Origin: Nothopassalora personata
Lineage: Eukaryota; Ascomycota; Dothideomycetes; Mycosphaerellales; Mycosphaerellaceae
DNA length: 64,000 nucleotides
Direction: 5' to 3'
Assembly (NCBI GenBank): GCA_033816765.1
Contig: CM066292.1
Span: forward strand, 3,968,001 to 4,032,000
A program made the translations under genes and the position numbers. Under the pieces are notes generated by a model, which did not search any database, had not been told where the DNA came from, and was given only the letters and a program-made list of their open reading frames with translations. Each line of letters starts with the position of its first letter. Positions within the stretch are counted from its first letter, which is position 1. Shown piece after piece: positions 10,576 to 20,179 of this stretch.

Positions 10576-10923
10576 TGTTAGGAACCGCTGTACGTTATCA
10601 CAACTCGGGCTTGGATCTTTGCAGGGATGTCTCAATCAGTTATGAAGGTAGTGGTTCCAAACAGTATATGGTGTATACTTAAAATGAGTTGAGCACGAGG
10701 CTCCTATCTACTCGTAAAGAAGCGTCGTCTATATAGTGCCATGTCTTGGCGTGATCTGTCCTGCTCTGCCCTGAGCGAGTCTGATCAACTGATCAAGAGT
10801 GATCAGGACCGATCAGTCCTGATCGCTCTGTCACGTGACTCCCCAGGCATCCATGTCTGCAGCTTCGTCTGGTTTCCTGCTCCGTTGTCCAACCATTTGC
10901 ACCGATAACACTGTTCCGTAACA
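10576..10923 (-). mobile_element. Solo LTR, second LTR family, TGATCA-type U3 (not RIP-mutated)
   Basis: A 348-bp LTR bounded by TGTTAGGAACC and TTCCGTAACA, with a perfect TSD GTAAA (10571-10575, 10924-10928). Read on the minus strand it has a U3 with several TGATCA/CGATCAG motifs and a CACGTGAC box, a TATA box (CTATATAGACG) and then an R/U5 almost identical to that of the solo LTR at 60193-60511. It keeps many CA and TG dinucleotides, so it post-dates RIP. It sits inside the MULE. Confidence 0.88.
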
Positions 10924-11999
10924 GTAAACTCCTCCGTCCTAAAAAATACTGCTCGAATTCTACGTTCTACGCGTTAATTTGTGTAGAGGTGTTGTTACCT
11001 ATAGAGGACTCACCTACCTAAGTGTTTTAGAAGCAATTGCTTACCTAAATCTCACTTCTGAATTAAATCGAGGCCTCACGAGCGCCAAGCCTTCGAGTTT
11101 GAGCTTATAAGCTCAGCTCTAAAGTGGATTGAGGCCTTAAGCTTACTAGCCGGCTGTCTCTAAACGCCTTAACTTTATAAAAATCTCGAAACTTCGCGGC
11201 ACTATATCTCACCTAATTCTTAATATATTAACACTATTCTTAATGCGAGCTAAGACAGTTTAATACGCTCTACAACTCTATCATACATTGTTAAGCGATA
11301 TATGTAGTAGTTAGGGTCGATGTTAATACCCTAAGGAAAAATCTAAACCTCCGCTTATTAACACCCGAGAACTCCGCATCCCTAGCGTAAATAGACACTT
11401 AACACCCCTTGCAAAACCCCTAATACACTTCTAAATCGCTTAAAACTGGCCTTAAATATGTCGGCTAATAAGAGCGCTAGAAACACCTAATAGTCTACAC
11501 CTTTAGAACTAGTTGCCGTACCCTAACTACTAATATTGCCTTAGATGCAATAGTAGCTCCTCGTACGGCGGAGCACTCGCATTCGGCATGCTCTAGAGCA
11601 TGTTACTCGCCTATTGAAACGACATACCGAAGCTCTATAGCGTTAGTATCTACTACTACTGTCTATACTAGTTTATTAGAACCTACTGTAACTATAGTAT
11701 TGTCGATGGATTCGTTGCTTGTAGTCGCTACGGTGCCTACTACAATTTACGTAAACCTCGCTCTACCGACACGAAGTAAATGCGGTAGCTACTACGAGGT
11801 AGTACTACTACCGGAGCTGTGCTTATAACTAATCAATTAATAGTAGTATTGCGATCTACGTACTTATAAGCACTCGGTTCTCGTGTATTAGCTCGACTAT
11901 ATTACCTCGGTCTACCTCTCTACTTGCGCCTATTGTCTAGTATCGTAGATAGATCCTATATTCGTAGTATAACCTCGATAATCGTTATAAGCGGCGTAG
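10924..11999. other. MULE interior without recognised gene
   Basis: TpA-rich RIP-mutated sequence downstream of the transposase. I could not read a convincing protein here. It may hold the 3' end of the transposase or a second gene. Confidence 0.4.
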
Positions 12000-13679
12000 T
12001 AGACTTATTAATATGCTAGTGCCTTGTAAACTACTTAGGCTTTAGTTTAAGGTAACTAATATGCTCCTCTTACGTTATAAACTAGTACTTACACTTAATG
12101 CCCTAAGAGTAAGTAAATTAGCCGCTATAATAAGACTTCGCAGTACGTTTACCGTCTCGAATCTCCTACAACTCCTTATGTCTAAGCTGTCGTTATTTAA
12201 TAGCTTTCTATATAGCCTTACGGTAAATATAACTATTATATTATTAATACTCGGGCTTGCGAAACGCTATAGGGATTCGAGCCTACTCTTAACTATGTTT
12301 ATGCAGTATCTCTCGTAGTCTTAGCTACTACTACGGCATAAGCTTTTAGAATAACGTAAGGATATTATAACGCTTACTAACGAGCTATTTCTTTATAGTT
12401 GAGTGCGTAGCCTCCGCTCGAGATGTTATATACTATCCGTACTAGGGGAACTTGTTAATCTAGTAGTGTAGTAAGCTCTCCTTATAGTACTAGTATTCAC
12501 GTGCTAGATAAGCCTAGAGGTCTCGTACCTTCTTATTACTATGGTTCTTTATACTATCGTTAATCGCTTGCCACTTATCGACTGTCTTCGCCTATACTGC
12601 CTTACGAAAGGTCTCTAAGAAAGCGATGGCTTTAGGGGCGTCTTCGTAGTACGTGATCTTACCGTTGTCGTTAAGCACTAGTTTCTATAGCTATTTCTTA
12701 CGTGCCTAGGCCTGTACGTTCTTTATAGTATACTACTAACATATAATCTTCGGAGTAGTTAGAAATACTCGGTCCAACGCGTTAATGAAACTACGATCTC
12801 TATCTATTAACTATAGTTAAGGCAATAGTAATAGAGTAGGAGGTTTCGCAATGCCGGACTTGTTCGTACCCTAGCTACTACGACGCTCGAAGATTCGCTT
12901 TACTGATTGTAGTACCTATGTGAATACTAGTTCGTCTTTATTGCCTATAATAGCATAGCTAAGAGGTACAGTTTCGTTAGCTCCTATGCCTCTAACGATA
13001 TTTAAGACTAGCCTCTTATACTTGTTCGTCTTATAGGTGTTATTAACGATTAGATACTTAGGGTAATGCCGGTAGATTTGCTTAGCTAGTTAAGGGTAAA
13101 TGACTAGTAGTTTATCGATCTCTCCGGCTTTATTCTTATCTATCTCCTAGTAGAATCTGAGGCAATCTAGTTCCTTAATAAGCGCTTTAGTAGTAGTTAT
13201 ATTACCTTATACTACCTTCTTAGCATTCGCCCTAATGTTTTAGAGGTCCTTAAGGATCTATATGCCTATAGAAAACACGTTGTTAGAAGAGATATTGTGC
13301 TTAATAAGAGGTTACGGGTACAGCCGGAGTCGTTGTTAATAGAGCTACCTTACTGCCGCCGGCTAACGTTACTTACAATCTTTCTTCTTAAGCAACTCTA
13401 AGTACGTCGACAAGACACTACAATTGCGCTTTATATTATTAATAACTATCTACTTTATTCGCTTAGAACGCTACCGACGACGGTGAGTCGCGAAATCGCT
13501 AGCCGGCCGCGCCCTATAGTTGTGTTAATAGCTATTATTCGTACGAATCTTCTACCTACCGTGAGGATTCTTCGTGTCGACGAGCCTAATAGCGATACTA
13601 ACTAGATAGTAACACTTCATTAACGTAGTAGCCGGCCTTACGCCTATTAACTTCCTCTTACGATTATCCGGATTACCTC
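12000..13679 (-). pseudogene. MULE transposase, 3' part (RIP-mutated)
   Basis: The minus strand, reading TAA/TAG as Gln/Trp, gives a FAR1-like DNA-binding part (RKLIGVRP..., KNPHGRWKIRTNNSY). The MULE catalytic region follows: HYPKYLIVNNTYKTNKYKRL, LVLNIVRGIGANETVPLSYA, TWVLQSVKRIFERR and LIDRDRSFINALDRVFLTTP. The second Asn of VNNT stands where the family has the first catalytic Asp. GAT to AAT after a T is exactly a TpG to TpA change, so RIP removed the catalytic residue. The 5' part of the gene is at 20572-21119, beyond element A. Confidence 0.8.
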
Positions 13680-13684
13680 CTTAC

Positions 13685-14071
13685 TGTTACGGTTCGGTCC
13701 AAACGGCAGCCCCGACCAGACACACGAAACACTGATCACTTGGAAACACGTGATACTGATCATCCAGACGCACGTGACACTGATCACTTCACGGACTGAT
13801 CAGTGTGATCAGTATGCTCAGTGGGACTGATTAAGGTGATCATACTGAGCCATAGGCTCTACGCCGCGAATCTCCTTTGTATTTAGGAACGCTAGAAACC
13901 CTTATGGTTCTGATGCGTTCAACTCATGTTACTATCTCACTGATTGGAATACAACTCTTATTCCTATCATTTATCTTCGCTCAGCTTGCTTCAGCCTCTC
14001 CAAAGAATAATACCGCCACGTGACTTGACTTATCTCTCTTTTGAGACTAGCCCTGGAACGAGACAATAACA
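13685..14071 (+). repeat. 5' LTR of element A, TGATCA-type U3
   Basis: Starts TGTTACGG and ends CAATAACA. The U3 (to about 13910) holds six TGATCA palindromes and two CACGTG boxes. A TATTTAG core element lies at 13880-13886, and R probably begins near 13911. From the TATA region on it is closely similar to the LTR of B; upstream it is unrelated. Confidence 0.95.
13880..13922 (+). promoter_or_regulatory. Core promoter and R start of element A
   Basis: TATTTAG (13880-13886) is the TATA-like element. GCGTTCAA at 13915-13922, about 30-35 bases downstream, is complementary to the primer site at 14074-14081. The same motif in slightly changed form (GCGTTTAA, GTGCTCAA) follows the TATA box in the solo LTRs at 54278 and 60193. 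Confidence 0.55.
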
Positions 14072-14088
14072 CTTTGAACGCCCTCAGG
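14072..14088 (+). promoter_or_regulatory. Primer binding site of A, apparently self-priming
   Basis: The 17 bases between LTR and gag ATG do not start with TGG as tRNA-primed sites usually do. TTGAACGC (14074-14081) is the exact complement of GCGTTCAA near the start of R, and a CTGA/TCAG match extends it with a small bulge. This matches the self-priming logic of the S. pombe Tf1 element. Confidence 0.55.
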
Positions 14089-16113
14089 ATGAGCGCTACT
14101 CAAGCAGCTGGTAGGGGAACACCCGCCCCCAGCGAAGCAGGAAGCATCCGCCGTGCGCCACCACAACAGACTACCACCACGAAGGACGATGAGTCTGATG
14201 ACGATGACGAGTCTACTCCAAGGAAGAACGACGTTAAGGCCGCCAAGCCAGACCTCTTCCATGGAGACAGAGCCAAGTTCGACGACTGGATCAATCAGAT
14301 GGATATGTATCTCATGTTCAACCCAGTCGATGCTAATAAGAGGACTATCTTCGCCATCACGTACCTTCGCGGAAGTGCGCAGAACTGGATCAAACCTTAC
14401 CTTAAGGAATACCTTGAAGGTATGGGACGATTAGACCCCACTGGAATGTTCAGGAGCTACACCCTTTTCAAAGAAAAGATGAAATCAATCTTTGGAACCT
14501 CGAACGAAGTCCAACAGGCCATACGAATCATTCAACACCTGAAACAGAAGACGTCTGCTTCAGAGTATGCCGCCAAATTCGAAGAGTACGGACAAATCAC
14601 CAGATGGGACCAGACGGCGTTGATGACTATGTTCCGACGTGGACTCAAAGACTCCGTCAAGGACGAGTTAATGAGACACGGGGGACGGATCACCAACCTC
14701 GAAGAGCTAATGAAGGCGTCGATCAACATCGATGACCAGCTCTGGGAACGACACCAGGAGAAGAAATACGACTCCAAAGTAGGAGGAATAGCAGGATATG
14801 CTCCGGACCGCAGACCCTTAGGAGGATACGTTGCGAAGGGAGAATTCTCACGACAAAGCCAACCCTACTATGGACCACAGCCAATGGAACTGGACGTTAC
14901 CCAACGAGGACGGAAGATCGATAAGAGTAGGGGCCACGGAAAGCCCTTCAAAGGAAAAGGAAAACTCACATGTTATGCCTGTGGCAAGGAAGGCCACATG
15001 GCGCGGGATTGCCGCGGTAAAAATATGGTGCGCCGCGAGCAGTTCAATATGATGCAACCCCGAACTAGTAAATCTGAGAGCAGCGTTGGATCTCGGGGAG
15101 ATACCGACTATACTCGGAGAGTGGAGGAGAGAGCTAGCAACAGAAGCACGACGCCTCTCCTGGACCCCTCAGAAGGACGAGGAGGATACCATGGGCAGCA
15201 AATGGTGGTCATTCCATTTAATGCGAAGAACCAACCACGACAGTTCAACATGATGACACGAAGAGTCGACTACGAGACCGAATCCGAGTCTCGAAATGGT
15301 CATGGAAGCCTTCATTGGCGATTCTGTTACCAAGACTCGTGTCAAATCCACTACGCCGCGAAGTCAGGCGCAGGGTATTGGCCTCAGCAACCACGAGGAA
15401 CCCTAGGAGCGACGCATAGGCAAGACGCCACGCTCAGAGAAGTGGACATCGATGAATCCTACTTCAACGAAGATGGAAGCGATAAAGAAAATCAGGACCC
15501 AGGATGGAACGGATCATGGTCACCAGAACCACAGGAAGAAAGTCAAGAAACCACCGGGCTAGATACCATCGAGGAAGAACAGGATCCGGAAGAATCAAGC
15601 GAAGACGATTCCTCCGAAGGAGAAGAGAGCGACACTGACGACGACAATGAACAACTTACCTTCACGGTAGATGCACCCAAGAAACTGTACGACATGATCA
15701 TCTACCTACAAAGAAGGCACGAGGAATTCCTACCTAAGATAGGTGGACGAAGGAAGCTACATTCCATTGAGTTTGACAAGACACTCGACACCCTACGAGG
15801 CATGGCCTGGGGATACCCACTCATGGAAACAACCGAGAATCTAGCAACCACCGTTACAGAACGACCACCGATAAGAAGCCGAATAACAGGAACCGGATAT
15901 CTCACACCGTCAGGAACATTCGTATCGAATGAATTACGCAACATAGTGCAACACGCACGCGCACTCTACTCAGAAACGCAGAAGATCCAGGAACGCAACA
16001 GACTACAAGTGTGGACACAGGGCAACGGGCTACAGGTTCTAGCCGAAGCCTCTAGGCACGAAGCACAGCGAACCACATACCATTCGGGAAAAGGATCAGC
16101 TCCCCAGGAATGA
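14089..16113 (+). CDS. gag: Element A Gag
   Basis: 674 codons. The ATG at 14089 (MSATQAAGRG) is the first ATG after the LTR; the frame is open further upstream into the LTR but without an ATG. The N-terminal half is a retrotransposon gag capsid-like domain (FHGDRAKFDDWINQMDMYLM, then FAITYLRGSAQNWIKPYL). A CCHC zinc knuckle CYACGKEGHMARDC is at about residues 295-308. Further on is the HGSLHWRFCYQDSCQIHYAA segment seen in fungal chromoviruses, then a long acidic stretch. It forms the virus-like particle and binds RNA. Its TGA stop overlaps the pol ATG as ATGA. Confidence 0.95.
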   Translation: MSATQAAGRGTPAPSEAGSIRRAPPQQTTTTKDDESDDDDESTPRKNDVKAAKPDLFHGDRAKFDDWINQMDMYLMFNPVDANKRTIFAITYLRGSAQNWIKPYLKEYLEGMGRLDPTGMFRSYTLFKEKMKSIFGTSNEVQQAIRIIQHLKQKTSASEYAAKFEEYGQITRWDQTALMTMFRRGLKDSVKDELMRHGGRITNLEELMKASINIDDQLWERHQEKKYDSKVGGIAGYAPDRRPLGGYVAKGEFSRQSQPYYGPQPMELDVTQRGRKIDKSRGHGKPFKGKGKLTCYACGKEGHMARDCRGKNMVRREQFNMMQPRTSKSESSVGSRGDTDYTRRVEERASNRSTTPLLDPSEGRGGYHGQQMVVIPFNAKNQPRQFNMMTRRVDYETESESRNGHGSLHWRFCYQDSCQIHYAAKSGAGYWPQQPRGTLGATHRQDATLREVDIDESYFNEDGSDKENQDPGWNGSWSPEPQEESQETTGLDTIEEEQDPEESSEDDSSEGEESDTDDDNEQLTFTVDAPKKLYDMIIYLQRRHEEFLPKIGGRRKLHSIEFDKTLDTLRGMAWGYPLMETTENLATTVTERPPIRSRITGTGYLTPSGTFVSNELRNIVQHARALYSETQKIQERNRLQVWTQGNGLQVLAEASRHEAQRTTYHSGKGSAPQE

Positions 16114-19100
16114 GCGACCGGAGGGAGTTATGCAATACTCAGGCTCACGCATCGACATTAAACACAGTTTTCCAGACACAAGCAATCGTCAACGGACACA
16201 AGACCAGTGTTATGATCGACTCAGGAGCAGCGGGGAATTTTATCTCCGAGTCTTTCACAAGAAGAAACGGGTTAGCTACCCTAAAGAAGAAATGGGGTTA
16301 CGAGTTGATCGCGGTAAACGGATCATCGTTACCTAGCGTGGAATGGGAGACGATACCATTGCCACTGGCTATCCAACAGCACCACGAGAATATTACCTTG
16401 GATGTCACTGATATGGCCAGTCATGACATAGTATTAGGTATGCCTTGGTTGAGAAAGCACAATCCAGTAATCGACTGGAGAAGAGGAGTACTCACATTTA
16501 GGGAATGCGATTGCGTTGTCGACATTCAGCCTGCGCAGTGGCAGCGTTCACTGGCAGATGAGGCAAGGAAACAGCTAAACGAGATACAGCTTGCGCCGAC
16601 TAGAAGGACAGAAGAACCACCTTCGACCGGGACAGACACTGGCGTGGGGCCGCCGGGTCACGAAGTCACTGGAAGTGATGGAAGTAACGCACCATCGAAG
16701 AATACTAACATCTCAGAGTTGAGTATTCCCAAGGAGTATCGCAAGTGGTCGCGACTCTTTGAAGAGGAAAGAGGCAAAACCGCCTTACCTAAGCACCGCC
16801 CATGGGATCACAAGATCAACATTCAGCCAGGGAAAGAGCCTCCATGGGGACCCCTATATCAAATGTCTGAGAAAGAGCTGCAGACCCTACGAGAATGGCT
16901 GAAGGGGAAGCTAGCCAAAGGATGGATAAGAAGATCCACCTCAAGTGCAGGAACTCCATGCATGTTCGTTCCAAAAGCAAACGGGAAGTTACGACTCGTA
17001 CAAGACTACAGGAAGTTAAACGAGATCACGATCAAGAACCGATACCCGCTACCTAACATCGAAGAAGCACAAGACAGATTAACCGGATCAGACTGGTACA
17101 CGAAGATTGACCTACGAGATGCCTTCTATGCTATACGAATGGCAGAAGGAGAAGAATGGAAAACCGCTTTTAGAACAAGATACGGACTTTACGAATTCTT
17201 GGTTATGCCAATGGGATTGACCAACGCACCCGCATCCTGCCAGGACCTTGTCAACGAAACACTTAGAGACCTACTCGATGTATGCGTTATCGCCTACATG
17301 GACGACATACTGGTCTACACAAAAGGGTCCCTACAGGAACACATAAAACAAGTCCAGGACGTCTTCGAACGACTCACGCAATCAGGGTTCAAGACGGCAC
17401 CCGAGAAATGCGAATTCCACAAGAAAGAAGTCAAATTCTTAGGCTTCATTATTAGCACCACAGGGATAACGATCGACCCTGCGAAGACACAGTCAATTAG
17501 AGAGTGGCCAGAACCGAAAACAGTCAAGGACGTACAATCATTCCTTGGACTAGCGAACTACAACCGGAAATTCATTAAGGACTACGCGAAAATAGCAGCA
17601 CCAATGACGATGCTTACAAGAAAGGACGTCACCTGGAAATGGGGAAAAGAACAGATTAAAGCATTCAAGAAACTTAAGGAACAATGCGCTTCAGCCCCCA
17701 CGCTTCGACTATTCGATGGTAGCAAGGAAGTCCACATCGAGACCGATGCGTCTAATATGGCAATAGGCGCATGTCTAACACAGACACACGATGGGCAGAG
17801 ACACCCAGTAGCCTATTACTCCCGGAAAATGACCACAGCGGAACAGAACTACGACATCCATGATAAAGAGCTTCTAGCCATTGTTGCTGCCATGCAACAT
17901 TGGAGAGTATATGTCGAGGGCCCACCGAAGTTAACGATTCTTTCTGACCACAAGAATCTTACGTACTTCACAACGACAAAAGAACTTACCCGAAGGCAAG
18001 CCCGCTGGTCGGAGCTGCTGGGACAGTATAAGTTCGAAATTAAATATACTCCAGGACGAGAGAATGGCCGCGCCGACGCGCTGAGCCGAAGAAGCGACTA
18101 CATGGAAGGAAAAGAACCAGTGCAACACAAGATACTAAGGACAAACCCCGACGGAAGTCTTAGTGCCAACACAAGAGAATTCAACAACATCGTACGGATA
18201 TTAGGCGACAGGGACGAACAATTCCCTATATCGCAAGGGAAATACCAAGTACCAAAGGATCGAGAAGAAGAATGCATACGACAACATCACGACGGACCAA
18301 CTTATGGACACCCTGGAACTTCAAAAACAATGGACCTAATACAACGCAGTTTCTCATTCCCACAGATGAGACTTAAGGTGTCACGCTATATTAAACAATG
18401 CGTACACTGCCAACGAAACAAGGCTGCGAGACACGCGAAATACGGTCACCTACAGTTCAGGACACCACCGACGAAACCATGGGACGAAGTCACAATGGAC
18501 TTTATTACAAAACTCCCACCGTCAAGAGATCAAGTTACGAAACAACCATACGACATGATACTGGTCATGGTCGATAGACTTACGAAATACGCACACTTCA
18601 TTCCTGCATCGGAAACGTACAATGCAGAGCAGCTCGGATACCTCGTACTAGACAGACTTATCCGATACCACGGATTCCCTCAAGCGTTTATAACGGACAG
18701 AGACAAGCTATTCACATCAAACTATTGGAAGACGCTTATGGGAACGATCGGAATTAAACACAAGCTGTCAACAGCATATCATCCGGAAACAGACGGACAA
18801 ACCGAAAGGATGAATCAAACGCTGGAACAATACCTACGACACTACATCAACTACGCACAAGACAATTGGGTTTCATTACTGCCAATGGCGCAGATTGCAC
18901 TGAACAACCACAAATCGGAGACAACTTCAACGACGCCATTTTATGCGAACTTTGGTAAAGATCCTAACCTATTCGGAACACCTGGATCCCATCCACAGGC
19001 CGAGAGAGCAATCGTGACGACGGATACTCTTAAGGAAGTGCACAAAGAAACACGCAGGGCGATCGAAGATGCACAACGAAAACTGTCTCAACAACGGCAG

Positions 19101-19589
19101 GACACGAGAAAAATGGCACCTCTGCTAAAAGAGGGGGATAAGGTCTATCTCCTTACAAAAAACTTGAGAACAAGAAGACAGACCAAGAAACTGGATCACG
19201 TCAAGGTCGGACCATTTTTTATCGACAAAGTCATAGGACCAGTTAACTACCGCCTACGACTACCACTAGACGCAAGAATCCACCCAGTCTTCCATATCTC
19301 TAAGTTGGAACCCGCAGACGCCGAAACACCCTGCCAGGAGAGCTTCCATTTCGAACCGGAAGCAGAAAACGAATTCGAAGTCGAAAGAATCCTAGACAAG
19401 AAAGGTCAGCGATACCTTGTCAAATGGAAAGGATACGACGAATCAGAAAATACCTGGGAACCAGAAAAGAACCTACAAAACTGTCAACAAAAGATCCGAG
19501 AATATCATAAGAAAAACAAAGACCTACAAGTCAACCAGCAGGGAGTAGTTCGGGTACCTCCCAGAACTCGTCACCGAGACCCTCAATAG
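16110..19589 (+). CDS. pol: Element A Pol: protease, RT, RNase H, integrase, chromodomain
   Basis: 1,159 codons with all domains intact. Aspartic protease DSGA is at residues 37-40. The reverse transcriptase has PLPNIEEAQDRL and the catalytic YMDD at 396-399. RNase H has TDASNMAIGACL and HDKELLAIVAAM. The integrase has an HHCC zinc finger (HHDGPTYGHPG ... CVHC), catalytic Asp in MDFITKLPP, then TDRD with a D-x35-E spacing to QTERMNQTLE. A chromodomain, EFEVERILDKKGQRYLVKWK ... NTWEP, lies near 1,090-1,125. Pol copies the RNA and inserts the cDNA; the chromodomain is expected to guide it to heterochromatin. The last about 25 residues differ from element B and overlap the antisense gene by 59 bp. 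Confidence 0.97.
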   Translation: MSDRRELCNTQAHASTLNTVFQTQAIVNGHKTSVMIDSGAAGNFISESFTRRNGLATLKKKWGYELIAVNGSSLPSVEWETIPLPLAIQQHHENITLDVTDMASHDIVLGMPWLRKHNPVIDWRRGVLTFRECDCVVDIQPAQWQRSLADEARKQLNEIQLAPTRRTEEPPSTGTDTGVGPPGHEVTGSDGSNAPSKNTNISELSIPKEYRKWSRLFEEERGKTALPKHRPWDHKINIQPGKEPPWGPLYQMSEKELQTLREWLKGKLAKGWIRRSTSSAGTPCMFVPKANGKLRLVQDYRKLNEITIKNRYPLPNIEEAQDRLTGSDWYTKIDLRDAFYAIRMAEGEEWKTAFRTRYGLYEFLVMPMGLTNAPASCQDLVNETLRDLLDVCVIAYMDDILVYTKGSLQEHIKQVQDVFERLTQSGFKTAPEKCEFHKKEVKFLGFIISTTGITIDPAKTQSIREWPEPKTVKDVQSFLGLANYNRKFIKDYAKIAAPMTMLTRKDVTWKWGKEQIKAFKKLKEQCASAPTLRLFDGSKEVHIETDASNMAIGACLTQTHDGQRHPVAYYSRKMTTAEQNYDIHDKELLAIVAAMQHWRVYVEGPPKLTILSDHKNLTYFTTTKELTRRQARWSELLGQYKFEIKYTPGRENGRADALSRRSDYMEGKEPVQHKILRTNPDGSLSANTREFNNIVRILGDRDEQFPISQGKYQVPKDREEECIRQHHDGPTYGHPGTSKTMDLIQRSFSFPQMRLKVSRYIKQCVHCQRNKAARHAKYGHLQFRTPPTKPWDEVTMDFITKLPPSRDQVTKQPYDMILVMVDRLTKYAHFIPASETYNAEQLGYLVLDRLIRYHGFPQAFITDRDKLFTSNYWKTLMGTIGIKHKLSTAYHPETDGQTERMNQTLEQYLRHYINYAQDNWVSLLPMAQIALNNHKSETTSTTPFYANFGKDPNLFGTPGSHPQAERAIVTTDTLKEVHKETRRAIEDAQRKLSQQRQDTRKMAPLLKEGDKVYLLTKNLRTRRQTKKLDHVKVGPFFIDKVIGPVNYRLRLPLDARIHPVFHISKLEPADAETPCQESFHFEPEAENEFEVERILDKKGQRYLVKWKGYDESENTWEPEKNLQNCQQKIREYHKKNKDLQVNQQGVVRVPPRTRHRDPQ

Positions 19590-20088
19590 CACCCCATGTG
19601 CCTGGTGACAAGTTGAGAGCCAGACCCTCACAAGGGATATCCGAAGGAAGCAAAGAAGCCTCTTCTATCTCCTGCTCCTCGATCTCCCTTTCCTCAACGG
19701 AAATCGCCTCCTCGGCACGACGATCCACTAGATCCATCTGCTGACGCAAGCGCTCCTCGCGCGCGCGAGCAATCTTCAGATCCTCGAGAGCCTTCTCATG
19801 AACCCGCATCGCCTCCTCCTGAGCGGACCGAGACTCCTGGATTTTCTGACGAAGACGAGCCTTCTCCTCTGCTAACCTCTTAAACTCCGACTGAGTTACT
19901 CTTACATCGCACCTTTGGCCGCGACGAAGACACTCACTACACTTCCCGGAACGAATGTGCACCTTGCACACGCGACCATGCTTTTCACACGTTGAGCATT
20001 TCTTAACCATGACTTCTCCCGCGGATTCAACGAACTCGTAGAGACGGCGGCGACGGATGGTGCTGGAAGGGCGTTGGTGGATAGGCAT
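19531..20088 (-). CDS. Element A antisense gene: Zn2Cys6 protein with coiled coil
   Basis: 185 codons on the strand opposite gag-pol, tail to tail with pol. A basic N-terminus (IRRRR) is followed by Cys31-x2-Cys34-x6-Cys41-x8-Cys50-x2-Cys53-x6-Cys60, the exact Gal4-type binuclear zinc cluster pattern. Then comes a long charged helix with heptad character (FKRLAEEKARLRQKIQES to about residue 145), suited to dimerisation, and a C-terminal tail LNLSPGTWGAIEGLGDEFWE. The homologue in B (27790-28353) has the same Cys positions and tail but much lower identity than gag-pol. By family knowledge, Zn2Cys6 proteins are nuclear DNA-binding regulators; binding to the neighbouring U3 is my inference. It lacks the usual fungal transcription-factor middle domain. 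Confidence 0.85.
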   Translation of the reverse strand: MPIHQRPSSTIRRRRLYEFVESAGEVMVKKCSTCEKHGRVCKVHIRSGKCSECLRRGQRCDVRVTQSEFKRLAEEKARLRQKIQESRSAQEEAMRVHEKALEDLKIARAREERLRQQMDLVDRRAEEAISVEEREIEEQEIEEASLLPSDIPCEGLALNLSPGTWGAIEGLGDEFWEVPELLPAG

Positions 20089-20166
20089 CGCAAAGGGAAG
20101 AAGCCATACGCGAATACATGGAGGATACCGTTCGTCATAAGTAAGCTCAAGGGACTGAGCTAGGCT

Positions 20167-20179
20167 AGAAGGGGGATGG
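20167..20179 (+). promoter_or_regulatory. Polypurine tract of element A
   Basis: AGAAGGGGGATGG directly before the 3' LTR, the expected primer for plus-strand DNA. Element B has AAAAGGGGGATGG at the same place. Confidence 0.85.

Noticed and set aside
12061..12318. Open frame of 85 codons on the plus strand
   Set aside because: It lies antisense to the readable MULE transposase and consists of Leu/Ile/Ser-rich low-complexity peptide. It is a by-product of TpA-rich RIP sequence.
14041..14088. Longer gag starting at a TTG inside the 5' LTR
   Set aside because: The first ATG in the frame is at 14089, directly after the primer site. The upstream part is LTR sequence.
14047..15944. Several antisense frames of 60-81 codons over gag of element A, mirrored in B
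   Set aside because: They are shared by A and B only because gag is shared. They lack recognisable features and have no upstream signals, unlike the antisense gene at 19531-20088.
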